From Bacteroidia bacterium (lineage in GTDB: Bacteria > Bacteroidota > Bacteroidia > Bacteroidales > Azobacteroidaceae): 6,266 nt of DNA. The notes under the pieces are model-generated. The model ran no database searches. It saw only the letters and a list, made by a program, of their open reading frames with translations, and was not told the DNA's origin. Positions 6,091-6,266 of the stretch are shown piece after piece (the stretch's first letter is position 1; each line of letters starts with the position of its first letter). A program made the position numbers and the translations under genes. The stretch is taken from NCBI GenBank assembly GCA_025996815.1, contig BNTT01000165.1, positions 1 to 6,266 on the forward strand, in the 5' to 3' direction.

Positions 6091-6121
6091 TTTGCGCATC
6101 AAAAATAAGTTCGTATCTTTG
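6091..6121 (+). promoter_or_regulatory. Consensus promoter directly after ribF
   Basis: TTTG (6091-6094), 19 bases, then TATCTTTG (6114-6121) gives both elements of the Bacteroidota promoter without mismatch, and is the cleanest such pair in the window. The only + strand gene start to its right in the window is the frame at 6187, which has its own -7 box. The original target may have been displaced. Confidence 0.6.
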
Positions 6122-6151
6122 TCGGCATTAAAAATTAAATTGGTATAGGCG

Positions 6152-6182
6152 TTTAGGTCGCCCCAATAATTTGCTACCTTTG
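6152..6182 (+). promoter_or_regulatory. Promoter of the right-edge transposase-like gene
   Basis: TACCTTTG (6175-6182) is a perfect -7 box 4 bases before the ATG at 6187. A one-mismatch -33 element (TTTA, 6152-6155) is 19 bases upstream. That -33 sits in the loop of a small inverted repeat, GGCG (6148-6151) / CGCC (6159-6162). Confidence 0.5.
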
Positions 6183-6186
6183 TAGC

Positions 6187-6266
6187 ATGGAAGAAAGGAT
6201 AAAATTTATGGGAGTGAACTCAATCAATTTTTACAGGCAGTTTCAAACAGATACAGATTGTTATCA
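6187..6266 (+). CDS. Partial transposase-like protein, probably IS1595/ISXO2 type
   Basis: An open frame of 26 complete codons runs off the right edge: MEERIKFMGVNSINFYRQ, then FQTDTDCY. The pattern of an aromatic residue, a short charged stretch, then D/E-x-x-C-Y resembles the N-terminus of IS1595/ISXO2-family transposases, where a zinc-ribbon Cys pair and then a DDE-like domain would follow; these lie outside the window. Two starts are possible. ATG 6187 is 4 bases from the -7 box and would be leaderless. ATG 6208 has AAAGGA (6194-6199) 8 bases upstream and would have a leader of about 20 bases. I give the longer version but consider 6208 equally likely. The identification rests on few residues and on memory of the family. 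Confidence 0.5.
   Translation, partial: MEERIKFMGVNSINFYRQFQTDTDCY

Noticed and set aside
1..6266. CRISPR array, riboswitch (including an FMN riboswitch before ribF) or rRNA
   Set aside because: No regularly spaced repeats were seen, the ribF leader is absent or only a few bases long so it cannot hold an aptamer, and no rRNA-like sequence was recognised.

Overview
The window looks like a piece of a Bacteroidota chromosome, probably class Bacteroidia. The main reason is the promoter style: TAnnTTTG boxes, the -7 element typical of this phylum, occur immediately upstream of the ORF6N gene, the tRNA gene, asnB, ribF and the last open frame. Shine-Dalgarno sequences are mostly absent and leaders are A-rich. 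The two insertion-sequence fragments at the edges and the ORF6N protein also fit this group. The species cannot be named from this sequence.

Layout from left to right. Positions 1-176 hold the C-terminal remnant of an IS110-family transposase on the + strand, which ends abnormally. Positions 177-224 are AT-rich with a weak inverted repeat. Positions 225-3135 carry a two-gene leftward unit: an ORF6N-domain protein (2503-3135) followed 13 bases later by a RecQ DNA helicase (225-2489). The last codons of recQ run into a heptamer repeat and promoter-like DNA. Positions 3136-3271 are a divergent promoter region. A tRNA-Thr(CGT) gene follows at 3272-3344 on the + strand, with a strong intrinsic terminator at 3350-3380. 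Tail to tail with it is asnB (3379-5058, - strand), the glutamine-hydrolysing asparagine synthetase. An 86-base divergent promoter region (5059-5144) separates asnB from ribF (5145-6086, + strand), the bifunctional riboflavin kinase/FAD synthetase. Positions 6087-6186 contain two successive promoter-like sequences. From 6187 an open frame runs off the right edge; its first residues resemble the N-terminus of an IS1595/ISXO2-type transposase.

Functionally, asnB, ribF and the tRNA are housekeeping genes (asparagine, flavin cofactors, translation) and appear independently transcribed. The ORF6N-recQ pair stands apart. It is lower in G+C than asnB in hand-counted lines, it couples a phage-type DNA-binding domain to a helicase, and it lies beside an IS remnant. 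It is the most accessory-looking part of the window, but nothing here proves a new defence or mobile system. The better second looks are the odd recQ 3' end, the apparently leaderless ribF, the 14-bp palindrome at the asnB start site, and the orphan promoter in front of the right-hand transposase.
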